From Citrus sinensis (lineage: Eukaryota > Streptophyta > Magnoliopsida > Sapindales > Rutaceae), in the NCBI RefSeq assembly GCF_022201045.2, contig NC_068560.1, forward strand, positions 34,745,001 through 34,809,000: a stretch of 64,000 bases of DNA. Reading direction: 5' to 3'. The notes under the pieces were generated by a model. It did not search any database. It saw nothing but the letters and a program-made list of their open reading frames with translations, and had not been told where the DNA came from. Each line of letters begins with the position of its first letter. Position 1 is the stretch's first letter. Below are positions 1-12,864 of the stretch, in pieces. The translations under genes were made by a program, and so were the position numbers.

Positions 1-1176
1 TGCCAAATGACCATCAAGAGATTGGCTTTTGTCACAATGATCTTCAGTATGGAAACATTATGATTGACGAAGAGACCAGCTCAATTACTATAATTGTAAG
101 TTTTACTTTCTTACAGAACATGCTGAATTTTAAGAGAGCATGCACAAAGATCTTGTTATTTCTTGCCTTTTCTGACAATTCGCCAATGGTATGCACGTGG
201 TGGTTGAGAATACTTTGTTTACAGCTTTAGAAATCTAAGTCTAAAAGCAAGCATAAAAGCAGTCTCAAGCATATATGCTTCAAACCATTTGGTGCATGCC
301 TTTTCTGTCACCTTTTAACAATGTGATAAACAAATGAAATTATCAAACGTCTTTCTTAAAATTTACTATGATGAATATGTTTCTATTCTTTGATATTTTT
401 TGTCGTCTCAGGATTATGAGTATGCTAGTTACAATCCTGTTGCATATGACCTTGCGAACCACTTCTGTGAAATGGCAGCAAATTACCACTCTGATACCCC
501 TCACATTCTGGACTATAGCTTATACCCAGGTCAGTAGCTGCAGACACCAGCTTCTCCAGTGTTTTGTTATCTTCAAATCTACCTATGTTCGCTCTACTGC
601 CTGCATTGGACTAATTAGTTTGCTTTTGTTAACTGCATTTGGCATCAGGCCTGGAGGATCGCCAAAGATTTATCAAGACATACCTTAGTTCTGCAGGTTA
701 GTCCATATGTTTCTACTCCCTTTGTTCATTTGAAAAACAAGAAGCTAGATTGTGATTGATAACTTTAAATTTTCATTGTCATGGAATTCTGAAATTTATG
801 GGACATTTCTTCAACGTTTACAGAGAAGCAACCCAGTGAAACTGAAGTAAATCAGCTGGTTGATGATGCAGAGAAATATACTCTTGCAAACCATATCTTC
901 TGGGGCTTATGGGGACTAATTTCGGTAAGCATTTCAGCTTCTCATTTGTTCATTTCTCCCTTCATCTATATAAGCATGTTCAAATCATTAACTTCTGCTG
1001 ATCTGCAGGCTTATGTGAACAAAATCGATTTCAATTACAAGGAATATGCAAGGCAAAGATTTCAGCAGTACTGGATGAAAAAGCAAGAACTCTTGAGCTC
1101 CTCAACCATTCGCCAGAAAATAAATGTAAATGGACACGTCAGCATAAGCCAAAAGATATTGTCAGATTCTTGCTGA
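1..1176 (+). CDS. Choline/ethanolamine kinase, C-terminal part (5' end outside window)
   Basis: Phosphorylates choline or ethanolamine with ATP, the first step of the CDP-choline (Kennedy) route to phosphatidylcholine; cytosolic in plants. Five exons read in one frame: 1-95, 412-529, 649-696, 824-924, 1009-1176, giving the last 175 residues. The first exon carries the Brenner-type signature [10 protein letters not shown], followed by [19 protein letters not shown], which is the choline kinase motif with the metal-binding aspartate; an APH-fold kinase C-lobe follows. All introns are GT-AG. The last exon ends in a tga at 1174-1176. The gene is convergent with the dehydrogenase gene on the other strand. 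Choline versus ethanolamine preference cannot be told from this part. Family assignment is firm; the paralogue number (CK1 to CK4 in Arabidopsis) is not. Confidence 0.93.
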
Positions 1177-1714
1177 ATTTGTGTAAAATGAAAGGGAAAA
1201 TGTATTTATCAAAGCTTTAGTACGCCTACTTTAGAATTATAAACATAACTGACTCAGATATTTTTGTTTGATCCGGTTGTAACTATTGATTCGGGTTACA
1301 GAATGTCCACTCTTTTCTGCTCAGTGATCTCTTATCATTTTATATAGTTATGCAATTTTTTTTTTATATTTTTTTAATTCATAAACGTTTACATTTTCCT
1401 ATGTAAGCATGAAAAAAATTTGGAAATCCATTACAATCAACCAACAAAAGATTGATATTTGAGCTATACGAGAAAGCAGAAATTGCTACAGACAGAAAAG
1501 TGAACTTAATCAATAATCAATTATTTCAGAAAACACATATTTTTAACAATAAATAATTTGTTTTAAGCAATTACAACCACATTGGATGAAGGATATTCTC
1601 AGCAAACACTACTGCCAAACCTACATTCTTCAACTTTAACTTGGTAAATCAAATTTACAATTCAAATTTCTATGAAGACATCAAAAAGTAGACAATATTG
1701 ATAGCTTTAATTCA
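1177..1714. other. Convergent intergenic stretch, no gene seen
   Basis: It lies between the ends of two convergent genes and should hold both 3' UTRs. AT-rich, with a poly-T run near 1357. I see no coding signal or repeat structure. Confidence 0.7.
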
Positions 1715-4481
1715 TTAACGAAGGTTGGCCATGGAACGAAGAACATCCACAATGGGGTCAATTCTTGCATGAGAGGCAGCAGTAGCCGCAAACTTAAGGT
1801 GTTTAGGTGCTTCAGCCCTATCAAAATAAAATGAACCTGATACTAATTTCTCTTTTGGCTGTAAAGCCAACCAAAGGACTGTATCTGCACCTTCCTCACT
1901 CGTTCGAAGATTCCCGGCAAGCCTGAAACACATTTTGTAAGCTCATCAAGGAGTTGTGGATAAGAGAAATGGAGTTTCAGAGAGTGATCCCTATAAAGTG
2001 CCTCACCTTTCATTAAAACTAGGCATACTCTTGGCCACGCCAGGTGTCTCAGCCCACCCTGGGTGCATTGAGTAGAACCCAATCCCCTTCTCCTTGTACA
2101 TTTCAGACCACTTTTCAGTTAGTGCCACCTGATATACAAGGAGAACTTTACATGAGAGTATTACTTATGAGAGAATGTAGCATCTCACTTGTTTCTCACA
2201 AAGTAGATAGTGAAAGTCTTTATTAACTCTGCCCAAGACATGCAACATCGACAAGTATTCTGCATAAAGCTCTTCACGTATCCACTTGGTGAAATTTACC
2301 ACAACCATTTTATTTATTCTCTGTAATCTATGGTTAACATCATAAAATATCATAGGAAGGTTATGGTAACTACAGGTTAACAAAAGTTTCTGACCTGGAC
2401 TCGCTTGTTTCGAGCATATTGTTCCATCCCATCAAAGCTTCCACTGTTAAACTGCATTAAGACCATTATTTGGAAGATCAGTGAGTCTCAATGATCGAAT
2501 TTTGGCAGCCATGCAGTTCAAAGAAATAGTTACCTCTAGATCATCAGTTAAGTGAGCTGTATACATTCCTCCAGAGGAAACTGTGATCACTCGAGCATCA
2601 GGTGCAGCTTTCTCCAGCAAAGGAACCATTGATTCTGTTATGGTGTATGTGCCCAATACATTTACAGCAAAGTTTAACTCAAATCTGGAGTTACAGAGAA
2701 AATAAAATGGAAGAGCATGAATTTTCAGGGAGATCAAAATAGAGGCGACATATTTAATTTGTCCTTGAACACATAATACCAAGAAGTGATTATGTACCCT
2801 TCAGATGTGATTAATCGGTTATTTTCAAGCAAGCCAGCATTGTTAACCTAACGCAGTAAAGGACAGGGAAATCACATTTTTCATCAGTTTCAGAATAAAA
2901 CCCAGTGATAGCTATCAACTGCAGCTTACATGCATAGCTCCAAGCCCAAGGGCTATGATTAAGTATAAAAAATATTGATTCATGCATTTAAAAAAAAAAA
3001 GAAAAGGAATATTTCAATGTCTGGACAAAATATATGTACGTAACCAAAAAAGTATAACTTGGTTGTTTAATCATGTAAAATGATGCATTTCAAATGTACT
3101 TTGTAGCAAAAGGTAAGGGAGCTTTACCAAAACATGAACTGGCTTATTCTTTAGTGAAAACCTGTTCGCAAAAGACTTGATCTCGGTGATAGATGAAAGA
3201 TCGCACAGCTGCAAGCTAAAATTAATTAGCAATTTTAAGAGCAAAACACAAGGGGAAAAGTTTGCAGCCAAATATCGAATTGGCAATTACAAAAATTTGA
3301 GAATTTAATGAAGCTCTGATTCACAGAAGCAGTATTAAAGAGATATATCAAAGAGTAAATTAAGAAGTAAAGGAAGAAGAATACCTCCAGATGAACATTT
3401 TCATTGCCTGTCTTAGACCGAATTGCAGAAAGAGCAGTTTCTCCTTTCTCTTTACTGCGACAAACCATATAGACAGTGGCCCCACTGAAGAGACATTCAA
3501 CAACAGATGTCAGCTGCAAAATATTTTGTCTAAGAACAACCAGCAATATTTAACTTGATTTGTTTTTTTTTTTTTTTTTTTTAAGGTAATGGGGTGGGCA
3601 AAGCCACAATCCATTTTTTGGCCCCTTACCTCCGCCAAGATTCGAAGCTAGGTTGCTAGCCAAATAAAGCTGCTTGAAAATTACTCAGCCACGCCCTTGG
3701 GGGCAAAAAATTTAGCAATATTCAACTTGATAAATCAAATAATCAGCAGAACATACAGAAGATCAATACCGTGAAGCAAGACCCTCAGCGGTAGCATAAC
3801 CAATGCCAGCATTTGCTCCTGTAACTACGCAATTTTTCCCTTCTATGCGAGCTTGCATATCTTCAGGTTTGAAATTTTTTGAGTGTTCTCTATAAACCAA
3901 AAAGTTAACAAACAAAAACTACTCATTTCTAGTGTCTACTGACCAAAGAAACGATTCCCACTAACTTGTTCTTTCACAGAATCATTACCCAGAAATGATG
4001 ATATTGTGGATCATTAGGACAAGTAATTTGACTATAATGCTCATAACTTCAGAAAGAAAATGATGATAAAAAAAGAGTGGTCCTATATATACTAATCAAT
4101 GCGATAGCAAAGGCTACGAAACATCAAGGAGATTTGAGTTAAATAATCCGTGTGTCTGCATTCGATAAATTTGTTAAGATGAGTACGAGATCATAAGCTT
4201 CTAAAACTGACACAAAATAAACAAACAAATGCAGCATCCTTATACATCATTTGATTCGTTTACATCAATTTCTTTTCAAATTTGGGAAATACACAGATGA
4301 ATTTAGCTTACTTGAAGCCGTTTTTGGTGAAATTCATGTAGCCATACACACCAAAAGCTGCAACTCTCCATTTCTGTTGAAACAAAAATCAAATTCTGTT
4401 AAACGAAATTAATCGTTGGTGATATAGCAAATATTATACAATGTTCAAGGTGTGAATTTGATGTACTTTGAGGAGGAACAT
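1715..4481 (-). CDS. DHRS12-like short-chain dehydrogenase/reductase
   Basis: NAD(P)-dependent oxidoreductase of the classical SDR fold, closest to animal DHRS12 and to an uncharacterised plant Rossmann protein; substrate unknown. Ten exons on the minus strand: 4481-4467, 4373-4312, 3889-3770, 3484-3385, 3208-3128, 2847-2798, 2684-2534, 2451-2395, 2128-2007, 1922-1715, total 966 nt, 321 residues. Seen motifs: cofactor loop TGANAGIG (about residues 49-56), NNAG (128-131), the catalytic Y205-x3-K209 in QYARNK, and the serine pair before GGMYT near 179. The conserved C-terminal run SMHPGWAETPGV is typical of the group. The start is taken at MFLLKKW because family members begin there; an in-frame ATG at 4535 would add 18 residues. 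A SINE sits in the intron between exons 3 and 4 in spliced order. Confidence 0.93.
3560..3713 (-). repeat. tRNA-derived SINE in an SDR intron
   Basis: Read on the minus strand it begins near 3713, carries an A-box-like stretch (GTGGCTGAGTAA) and a B-box-like stretch (CTTCGAATCTTGG), and ends in an A-tail seen as poly-T at about 3562-3582. It is flanked by an 18-bp target duplication, 3542-3559 and 3714-3731, with one mismatch. That combination is diagnostic of target-primed SINE insertion. The nearly intact duplication suggests a fairly young insertion. It is intronic and does not touch an exon. Confidence 0.85.
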
Positions 4482-5997
4482 TGAGAGTTGTGTGGGTGAA
4501 ATCTGTACTCGAAAGTTAAGCGTCGGACTTTGCATGATAAAATTTTTTAATTAAAATTAAAATTTTAAATCGTATTTTGGAGGACGAAATTTCGTTTGCG
4601 GTTTTGCTACGTGGCAACATATCTACCACTTACTATTTGGGCCTTTTTGGGAAAGGTTGAGTTTGGCACTTGGGCCCATCAATGACTGTACATTTAGCCC
4701 AAACATTGGCATCTTTTAATTCGGATAATAAAATTAAGGAACCCTAATTTCTAGTGACATCACAATCAGATACATAATTTGTAATCTGCGCACAGGTCAA
4801 GTTAGTAATTTTCACCTTAAAGAGTTTTCCCATTTTTTTATATTTTTTGCATTTGGGTTCTTGAGTTTGCCATTCTTTTTTCAGATGGTTTCCTGAACCG
4901 TTAGCGTTGTAGATTTACATTTTTTTTTCTTTTATGCACATTTTTCTTCAGACAATCAATTTGACTTGGTTTTGCCCGCACTTTAAAGGAAATGAGGGAC
5001 TGCTATTTTGAAGGAACTCCTCACAGCCCTTTACCTTCTTTTTATCTCCCACTAATGGGCAAATATCTACTTTGAGTAATAGGGAACGAGCCCCATAGGA
5101 CTTGAACTATTATATATTGAGGGTATGAATACCACTAGGCTATAAGCTAAATGTAAAATATAATGAACCTGAAATATTTAAAATTCAATACTTCCAAGTC
5201 TATTCCTGCTTCTGTTAAAAAGGGGGGAATAAAAGAATCTATTCTTGTGTAAAATTTCACTACATGCATCTTATCAATTTGATGTTCTTCATCATTAATG
5301 GTTTCAGACTTTCAGTATATAGATTATTAAATATTGATCACATGAACAAGGAAATAAATCAAACAGAAGACTGAAATTAAATGGCTAGATTTCTCACAAA
5401 ACCATGCATATACAATGTTGCTTCTACAATGTACTTGTCCATGCAGTTAAGAGACTGCCGAAAATTCTCTCTTAAGAACTCTGCATAAACCCAACATGAT
5501 CAATCTAACTTACTTTCCCAGAAACTAGAAGTGAGAAGAATCTCTAGAGCTACAGATATGCACAAGAACTGCTATATACAATATCGTGACAAAATAAAAA
5601 TAAAAAATCAAATGAATTAATCTAATGTGTGACAATAATATCATGATTGTTGGAGCTCACAACATCAAATATCTTCCAAGTTTTTCCATTGGTTAAACTT
5701 CCTTAATGCTCCTAGATATCCTGCATAAGAAAGCAGACTTATGTTGACACAGAGATCGAATTGGCTAAAGAAACCATACTAGTTAACGACAGAAGCAAAA
5801 AGCTTTTAGACTTAGTAGTTACCTAACAGTCACATTAGAATTCTCCGATTATATGATTAAACAGAAATAAGTCATGTTCGTGTTTGACCAAGTTGTCTTA
5901 TACTACATTGTTAAGATTACAGTCGTGTAATCTTGAAAGCTATTTTTGGCCTTTTACCTCTAACCTTGAGCTTTAGGCCTGGAGAATCTATTAAACT
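4482..5997. other. Intergenic stretch upstream of the SDR gene
   Basis: It contains the SDR promoter side (just above 4535) and the 3' flank of the 5-phosphatase gene. Apart from a SINE-like fragment (4919-5150) I see no repeat. A possible alternative last exon of the 5-phosphatase gene lies just below 5728. Confidence 0.6.
4919..5150 (-). repeat. SINE-like fragment
   Basis: On the minus strand there is TAGCCTAGTGGTA, a good pol III A box, followed by AGTTCAAGTCC, a good B box. The 3' side ends toward an A-rich tail seen as poly-T around 4920-4934. I could not find a target-site duplication, so the ends are approximate. It could also be a diverged tRNA-like fragment. Confidence 0.5.
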
Positions 5998-8900
5998 TCA
6001 CAAACAGGATAAAGGATTCACCTGCTCCAATCTAAAGCAGCCAATTCCAGCATTAATACCCATCTCTGCTACAACATCCTCATTTTCAATTTCTGCATCC
6101 GTCAATGTGAGAGCTCGCTGTAATTTCCTAGGAGAAAATACCTCAACCTCCGCCATATATGTGGCAGTCACAGGTCGATGGTCAGACATTTTAATTTCAT
6201 TCCTTCTGTAGTTCAGTAGCCTCATTCCTTTACCATATGAAAGAATGCGGTCACACCTGAAAATTTTAAGTTTTGCAAGAAAAACTTGTAACTAAACTGG
6301 GATTGGACTAATCAGTATCTTATTAACCATACATTTCAGTTTTGGCAAGCAATCCCAAATTTCTTCATATCCTTCATATTCTTATATGAGATTCTAAGAG
6401 AAATGCTGCCCTTTTAGAAGATGAGTGAAAAACCACATCAAAACAAAAATGATCCCAAAGGAAAGCAACCCCTGCCACAAAAAAATTCTTGCAGACTTAC
6501 CAAGAAGGGTTGCGCCTCCCAACCTTTGGATCCTCTCCGTAGTACTTTTCTGAATTTAATTCATATTTATATGTTGGTGCAAAAATCAAAGTACCCTCAG
6601 ACCATCCATCAAATGCACGACCTTTCCTCAGTTCTCGTAGAAGCTGTCATTACAAAATATCAACTTATTTAAAAGCAATAAAACATCCCGCCAACTTGAG
6701 ATAAGAAAACTACAGAGGCCTCAGAGGGTCAGACCCACCAAAATGCCTATCCATATTCACAGATTATCAAGAAAATATGTACTGAATTTAAAGTATTAAT
6801 GCTGAAGCAAAATGATTAATGTCCATCCCAAATGAAATATTGTTAAGATACCTGGTCACTTTCAGCCAACTTAGACCATTGCTTTTTGGAGATAAGTTCC
6901 CTTGTTTTCTCGTACGGCAAGTTGATCCGGTAATTCAGATCACCCAGCCAAATTATTCGTCTGCAGAAGAAATCAGTTTTATCTAATTGACTGTTATCTT
7001 CTTCAAAAGGAAAGATTTGATCTTGAATCAACAAGCAAATTAAAATTGGCAAGTAACTTACAAGCAAGTATTTCATATTACATTTATCAGTTTAAAAGTA
7101 TTTGAAGAACTACAAAGTCTTTGATTATTTTGAAAGGATTCTTATGGGCAGTTTCATGAGTTTAAATTTTGTTCTTAAAAGTTCAAGATAAAAAGTATCA
7201 TTGTTGATAAATTTTTTGATCCTACCTAGCAAAATAAGGACGTAATAGTGTAACATTCCAAAAAATACAAATATATTATAGATGAAGTTCATATGTGATT
7301 AACTTTCTAATAAGGAAAAAATTTTAACAGAAGACCATATTTATAATGCTAGCCAGGATGTTTTAAATTAAAACCTTACACAGAAGTGGACATGCACACT
7401 CATTTATGATATAAGAAGCATTGAAGCTTTAAGGAAATGAAGGACCAAAAGGAAAGGCCTGAGACATAGCATTGTCCCGTCCTGCTTCAAAGCAAGAAGA
7501 AAATCTGAAATGTACACCGAGTATTATCATGATTAGATGTCAAGTACTTACTCATGATCACAGATGCTTTTGGGAAATCCGATTTCTGAGTGCGAACGAA
7601 AGTGAGTTCTTCGATGTATTTCATGCACATCGGCATTTCTTTTGAGTTCATCTCCATCTTTTTCACCCGATGTTAGATGAGTACAAACAAAACAAAATAG
7701 TGTCTGATGAATTGACATGCTAACTGAAACAGATCCCTGCAGAATTGAAATATTGCCACACTTAATGTTAAGCTAATTAATCACAGAAAAATGTGAAATA
7801 GAAAAAGGATAAGAATGATACCTTGTTACCAATGAAGCCCATCACACCAACACCAACAGTAGACACCCTCACATTCTGAATATGCCTGCGTAAGCTTCTC
7901 CGAACCCATATTGTAAGGAAAATACCAACCATTTGCTTACTTACCATCCTTACATATGATGACCTTCTTTTGCGTTTCATGAGAGTTTCAATGTCAATTT
8001 CTGCAAGCAATGCAAGCTCTGATGACATATCATCGACAGCTGGCTTGAAAGAACTATATCTCCTAAAAGAATTGGATGTTTTGAAAGATTTAACTGTCTT
8101 CAAGGAATTTGGTCTCTCCAAAACTTTCTGAGTCATCAAGTTTAATGGAGGCTCTGGCCAGCTCAAACCAATCCTTTCTGACCCACTAAGCATTTTAGTT
8201 AATCGGCCATTGTATTGCACAGCTGGTGCTTCAACATTTCCCTTACTCTCTTCCATTCGGAGGCAATATAACCTATCAAACCTCTTTGGAGAAGAAAAAT
8301 GCCTTTGTAAATTATTTTCTGCTGGCATGTCTGGTTTGGCACTATCAGCACAGGCTGAAACTTCATAATTCATGAACATATTGACTGGTTTATCATTGAC
8401 TTCATCGAAACCGTTATTTTCATCATCCAGCGGATAAACTTCCTCACCTACATCACTATCACTTTCATGGGTTATCTCCTCTTCTATATCTGGAATATCC
8501 TCGGATGGCTTAAACTTGGATGGAGATGGGGGATCACTAAGAGATTTAACCCTGCCGGTGGTATGCCGAATTCTGTTTAGGGTGCCACGAATAATATTTT
8601 CCCACTTTGAAACAGGACGGCTATCTTCAGCACCAAAGATATTCCCAGCGGTTAATGGTACAATCTCCTGAAGACTATAAACACAAAATGGTTATCATAA
8701 TCCTAAAATGTGCTCATTAGGACAGGTAAAATAGATGAAAACACCGATAACCAGTTTCATAAATGATATTTTGAAATAAAGAAGTAAGATGAAAAACGTC
8801 TTCATCCAGCAAGAGACTACTAAATTATTGGAGAATGTCAAGCTGATACAGGGGGGAAATTTTCATGTCATCAAGCTCATAGAATTATAATGCAAAAGCA

Positions 8901-10659
8901 AGCACATTCATGAAGTTCAGAACATATATTAGGAAAGTACTTACCCAAGCACATAGATGTCAGCAGGCTCATTCATATCTATCCAATCATCAATATCTAG
9001 GTCATCAGGTGGAAGTTTCCCTCCAACATTCCATGTACCAACGCATATTCTACAACACAAAGAGTAGTTGGGATCAGAAACTTAATAAATTCATGACTAA
9101 TGGCACTCATTAGAACTGTAGTTTCTAAAAAGCTCAAAATTATTGCAACTATTTTTCTGATTTGAAATAAGAAGTTACATGGAAGGAGCATCATACCTGA
9201 CTTCCTTTGTATTTATATACTGTGCCCTAAAAGTTTCTGATTTCCGCCGTCTTATTCTTGGAAATGTTTCTGAAGTCCCTACCAGTTGGACTAAGCATTA
9301 GCAAAGGGAATGAAGAAGCAACTCTTAAATTTATATTCTCAGCCTCTTCTATTAAGAACGGTCAAGAATAACTAAAAATTAACAAAAGGGAATGGTGATA
9401 CTCTAAAAACATCATCAACAAAATGAATATTGAGAATAGCATATTAAGAACAAGACATATGTGGTAGACAAAGTCAACGGTGGAAAATAAAATTAAACAG
9501 ATTATCAAACTGGATGCAGCGGGCTGTTCCCATCAATGGGATGGCTCTAAGCATCTTCCAATGTAAAACAGGAACATTACAAAATCCAATTCAAAAGATA
9601 AAAAGAGAGGAAAGGCCCCTTGCTGACCTTGACCAATTCCTCCACTAAATAAAAGTAATTAATATGATAAAGGTAATGCTTTGGTACCTAAAAATCATTG
9701 ACCTAATGAATATAGTCAGCATTACCGGATCCAATGACTTAAAGAGCGGAAGCTGAGATTACTACGGGAGCAAAATCTGGTTTTATTAGTTCAGATGATA
9801 TTCTTTTAAAAAAAAAAAAACCAGAACTCCTCAAAGCACAAGGAAAATTTCAAGCCAAAAGAAGATGAAAATGAAAAAAATGAACCCCCCCCCCCCCCCC
9901 CCCCAACAAAAAAATTGAGAATCTCTCAGAATAAATTATGCACAAACCAACTATAGACGTCAAGAATAAATCCCATCATTCCCAAAAATAAAGAAATTTC
10001 AACATTGTATTCAAAGAATTACCATTAGGATCATACTGAGCTTCCTCCTCTTTCGGAACTCTGAACTGTGATTGAGCAAATTCTGCGAAACAGCCATCTC
10101 AAAGCTCAAAACAAAGTTCAAAACAAAATCCACAGTCCCCAAATGGTGCGTGTCCGATGAACCCCGCTACTTTTGTTTGAAAGATACTATTTACCACTTA
10201 TATTTGACTACTAATGATTCTATTTGGAATAAAAGTGACAACAACTCAATCAGAAATATACACATAAACTATAACAAAAAAATCAAGAAATTACAGAAAA
10301 TACAAAAAATGGGGGTTTAAAATTGTGACCATTGAACTGACCTTCAGTGTCAGAATCACCATCGATGTCATCTTCATCAGTGTCAGCACTGAAATCAGAG
10401 TCTTTGGTGCTGATGTTGAGCCACTTGCGCATGACAACTCGAGGCCAAAAGAGCTGTAGGCAGCCCAAACAAGAACAGATTTCAGCCCAAGTTCTCTGCA
10501 AATTCTCTCTCAGTATTCCCAAATCAACAACCAAATAAAAACCCAAAACGCCAACGAAAAAAAAAAAAAGGAAAAGCATAAAATAAGTACGAAGTGGAAC
10601 TAATTAATTACCTCTGGCTGGTGGTGCTTTGAGCGCTGTGTTTTCATAGCTGGTGACAT
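5998..10659 (-). CDS. Type I inositol polyphosphate 5-phosphatase
   Basis: Removes the 5-phosphate of Ins(1,4,5)P3 and related inositol phosphates and so damps phosphoinositide signalling; plant At5PTase1/2 type. Ten exons: 10659-10612, 10453-10342, 10082-10023, 9278-9197, 9049-8945, 8674-7822, 7736-7552, 6960-6852, 6643-6501, 6256-5998, total 1956 nt, 651 residues. The plant-specific N terminus LFWPRVVMRKWLN is present, then an acidic stretch. The catalytic domain starts at VGTWNVGGK (about residue 104), is split by a long variable insert coded by the 853-nt exon, and ends with the two signature motifs IWLGDLNYR (about 485) and PSWCDRIL (about 564), then MSDHRPV. The last exon reads to a stop at 5998, but a good donor (CAG/GTGAAT) inside it could join an exon near 5728 that stops after two codons. 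Either way only the last few residues change. Confidence 0.94.
9885..9904. repeat. Poly-C tract (20 C) in a 5-phosphatase intron
   Basis: Twenty consecutive C on the plus strand, G on the transcribed strand. It lies in the intron between the exons 10082-10023 and 9278-9197. Strongly out of line with the AT-rich surroundings. Confidence 0.95.
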
Positions 10660-12343
10660 GAAGAAAAATGGGAGAGCAGAGAAGAAGAAGAAGAAATAAC
10701 AATGACGTGAACTTTTGTGGAGAAATTTAATAGAGAGATTTTGAAAATAAGCAGTTGAAGAAATAAGAATGAAATTTTGATGAATAATAAAAATAATACA
10801 ATAACGAACTGCTTGTTGGCTCTAAGCCACCGTTTTGTGCGCGGTAGACTTCTAATAATTTTGTTGTGACCACCGACCAGTCAGGCGTAAATAACATTTG
10901 GATCCCTGACTTCTTTATGTTTTCTCAATTTAGGATATAATTTTCCGCGTTGGCCTGCAGTGTTGACGATAATTGGTATTTTGGTCATTTCGAACAAGTT
11001 AGGACTTATTTGATATAAGTTCGGAAAATATGACCTTATTTGATAAAGTATAAAAGTTTAAGGCTCCATATGTCATTATCCCGGTGTTCTAGAATTCCAT
11101 AGTGGATAATGAGTTCATTGGTTTTTAGCCAATTATGCTTTTGTATTGAAGTTTACCTAATTAAGTCTTAATCCCTCTCATTTTACCATTTGGAATTGAG
11201 TTGCCTGTCTTACAAACTAATGATCTCAATTTTTTTTTTAAAAAAAAATGATGGCATTTTCAAATGGAATGGGTCAAAAAATTGGAAAAGGGATTGGGTT
11301 ATTAAGGCGGCACGAAGTGGGAACTTGCTTGGAAGCTGGTCACATGGGCCATGAGCTAAGAGAAATTCTTGTGGTTAGAATTGAGTGGAGAGAATTTTTA
11401 AATGAAGAGAGAAAGTGAGAAAACCTAGCCAATTGGTCATTAATTTGGGTTGGCATTTTAGATTCGTTAATGGGTCATAATCTCCATTAGTTGCTTCCTT
11501 ATCATTGTAATTTAGATTTGAAAAAAAAAAAAAAAAAGCTAGGCAATTGATTAGTGAATTTTAAAAAATAAAATAAAATTATGTAGTCCCACAGCTGTCT
11601 CATCCCCACCTCTTTTGGCTGGATCCTTTGTATTAATTAATGCAATTGTGTTACCAATAGTGATGTGTTGTTCTTGTGGATATCCCGGTCATAATGATTT
11701 AAAAAAAAAATAAAGGTTGAAAATTGAATATTGAAAAAGGAAAAAAATATATTAAGATACATATATATATTTACAAATTGTTGTATAAATTTTATTTGCA
11801 CAATTTGAGGTGAGAGTTGAGGTGGCACGAATCATTTTTAGATCAATATTGGATTTGAAATAGTTATCTAGAATCTGTAATGTACATTAATAAAATAGAA
11901 ATAAAAACTTTTGTATTTCATTGTCGTAGAATTTTGTTTTTAAATAAATAAATAAATATAAATATTAGGGTTTCTATCTTTCTTCTATTCCTTTCAGCCT
12001 CGGAAAAATACTCTCCTCCATTTAAAAAAATGAAAAAAAAAAGTTTCTCTTGTGAATTTAAACGGTTAAGGGAATGATTAATTTGATTTATGAGAAAATA
12101 ATCAACTACATCACATAATATCTAAACATGATTTATTATACTTATTTTATACTTAAACACACGATCTTTGTAATCTCCTGACGATCTAATTTTGATATGT
12201 AAATTAATTTCAATTGTATAATTTAATATTTAATTCAATCGATTTATAAACGCTTGATGAACATTTTTTTACCTTTTAAATCACATAAAGACGTCGGTTT
12301 CATAGTCAGATATGATATTGATTATCCATCCACTGAGAGATTA
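10660..12343. other. Intergenic stretch, no gene seen
   Basis: AT-rich DNA holding the promoter side of the 5-phosphatase gene (just above 10659). There are poly-A/T runs near 11229 and 11520 and an (AAAT)n run near 11943. No coding exon, RNA gene or transposon end could be supported. Confidence 0.6.
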
Positions 12344-12864
12344 TTAAATCAATTAAATTTATATCCAATAATTATAATATTGACCTTGACTTGGCTACTA
12401 ATAATTTTGGATGTAATTAATTTGGTCAGCTATGTTGGCTAGTGAGTCATTTCATCTATACTGGTAAATGAACCTACACGTTAAAGATACTGCCAATTTT
12501 TTGAATTTCCCATTTGCTCACTTAAAAAACATGATTAATAATGCTAGCTGAAATCTACATCATCGATATCCTCTTCTAATAACCAAAACAAAAAAAAAAA
12601 AAAAAAACAAATTGTGTGCAAATGGCTCAAATAAAGGAATAAATGAAAAATAAGGAAATTCAAATAACATCATTTTTAATTTTGATAAAAGTAATTGGAT
12701 GGATTTCACAATAAGAATGAAGAACAAGAGAAAAAGACGAAACGTTATTGAATTTCTTTTTTTCAAAACCCAAAAGCATATAAACTGTATTTGTGTCCAA
12801 ATTCAAAATCAAACGGGCACTCGAATTTTCTTATCAATCTTTAATGAAAAACACAAAACTTGTC

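Noticed and set aside
10072-10320. Plus-strand frame opposite the 5-phosphatase 5' region
   Set aside because: Lys/Asn-rich low-complexity intronic and antisense sequence.
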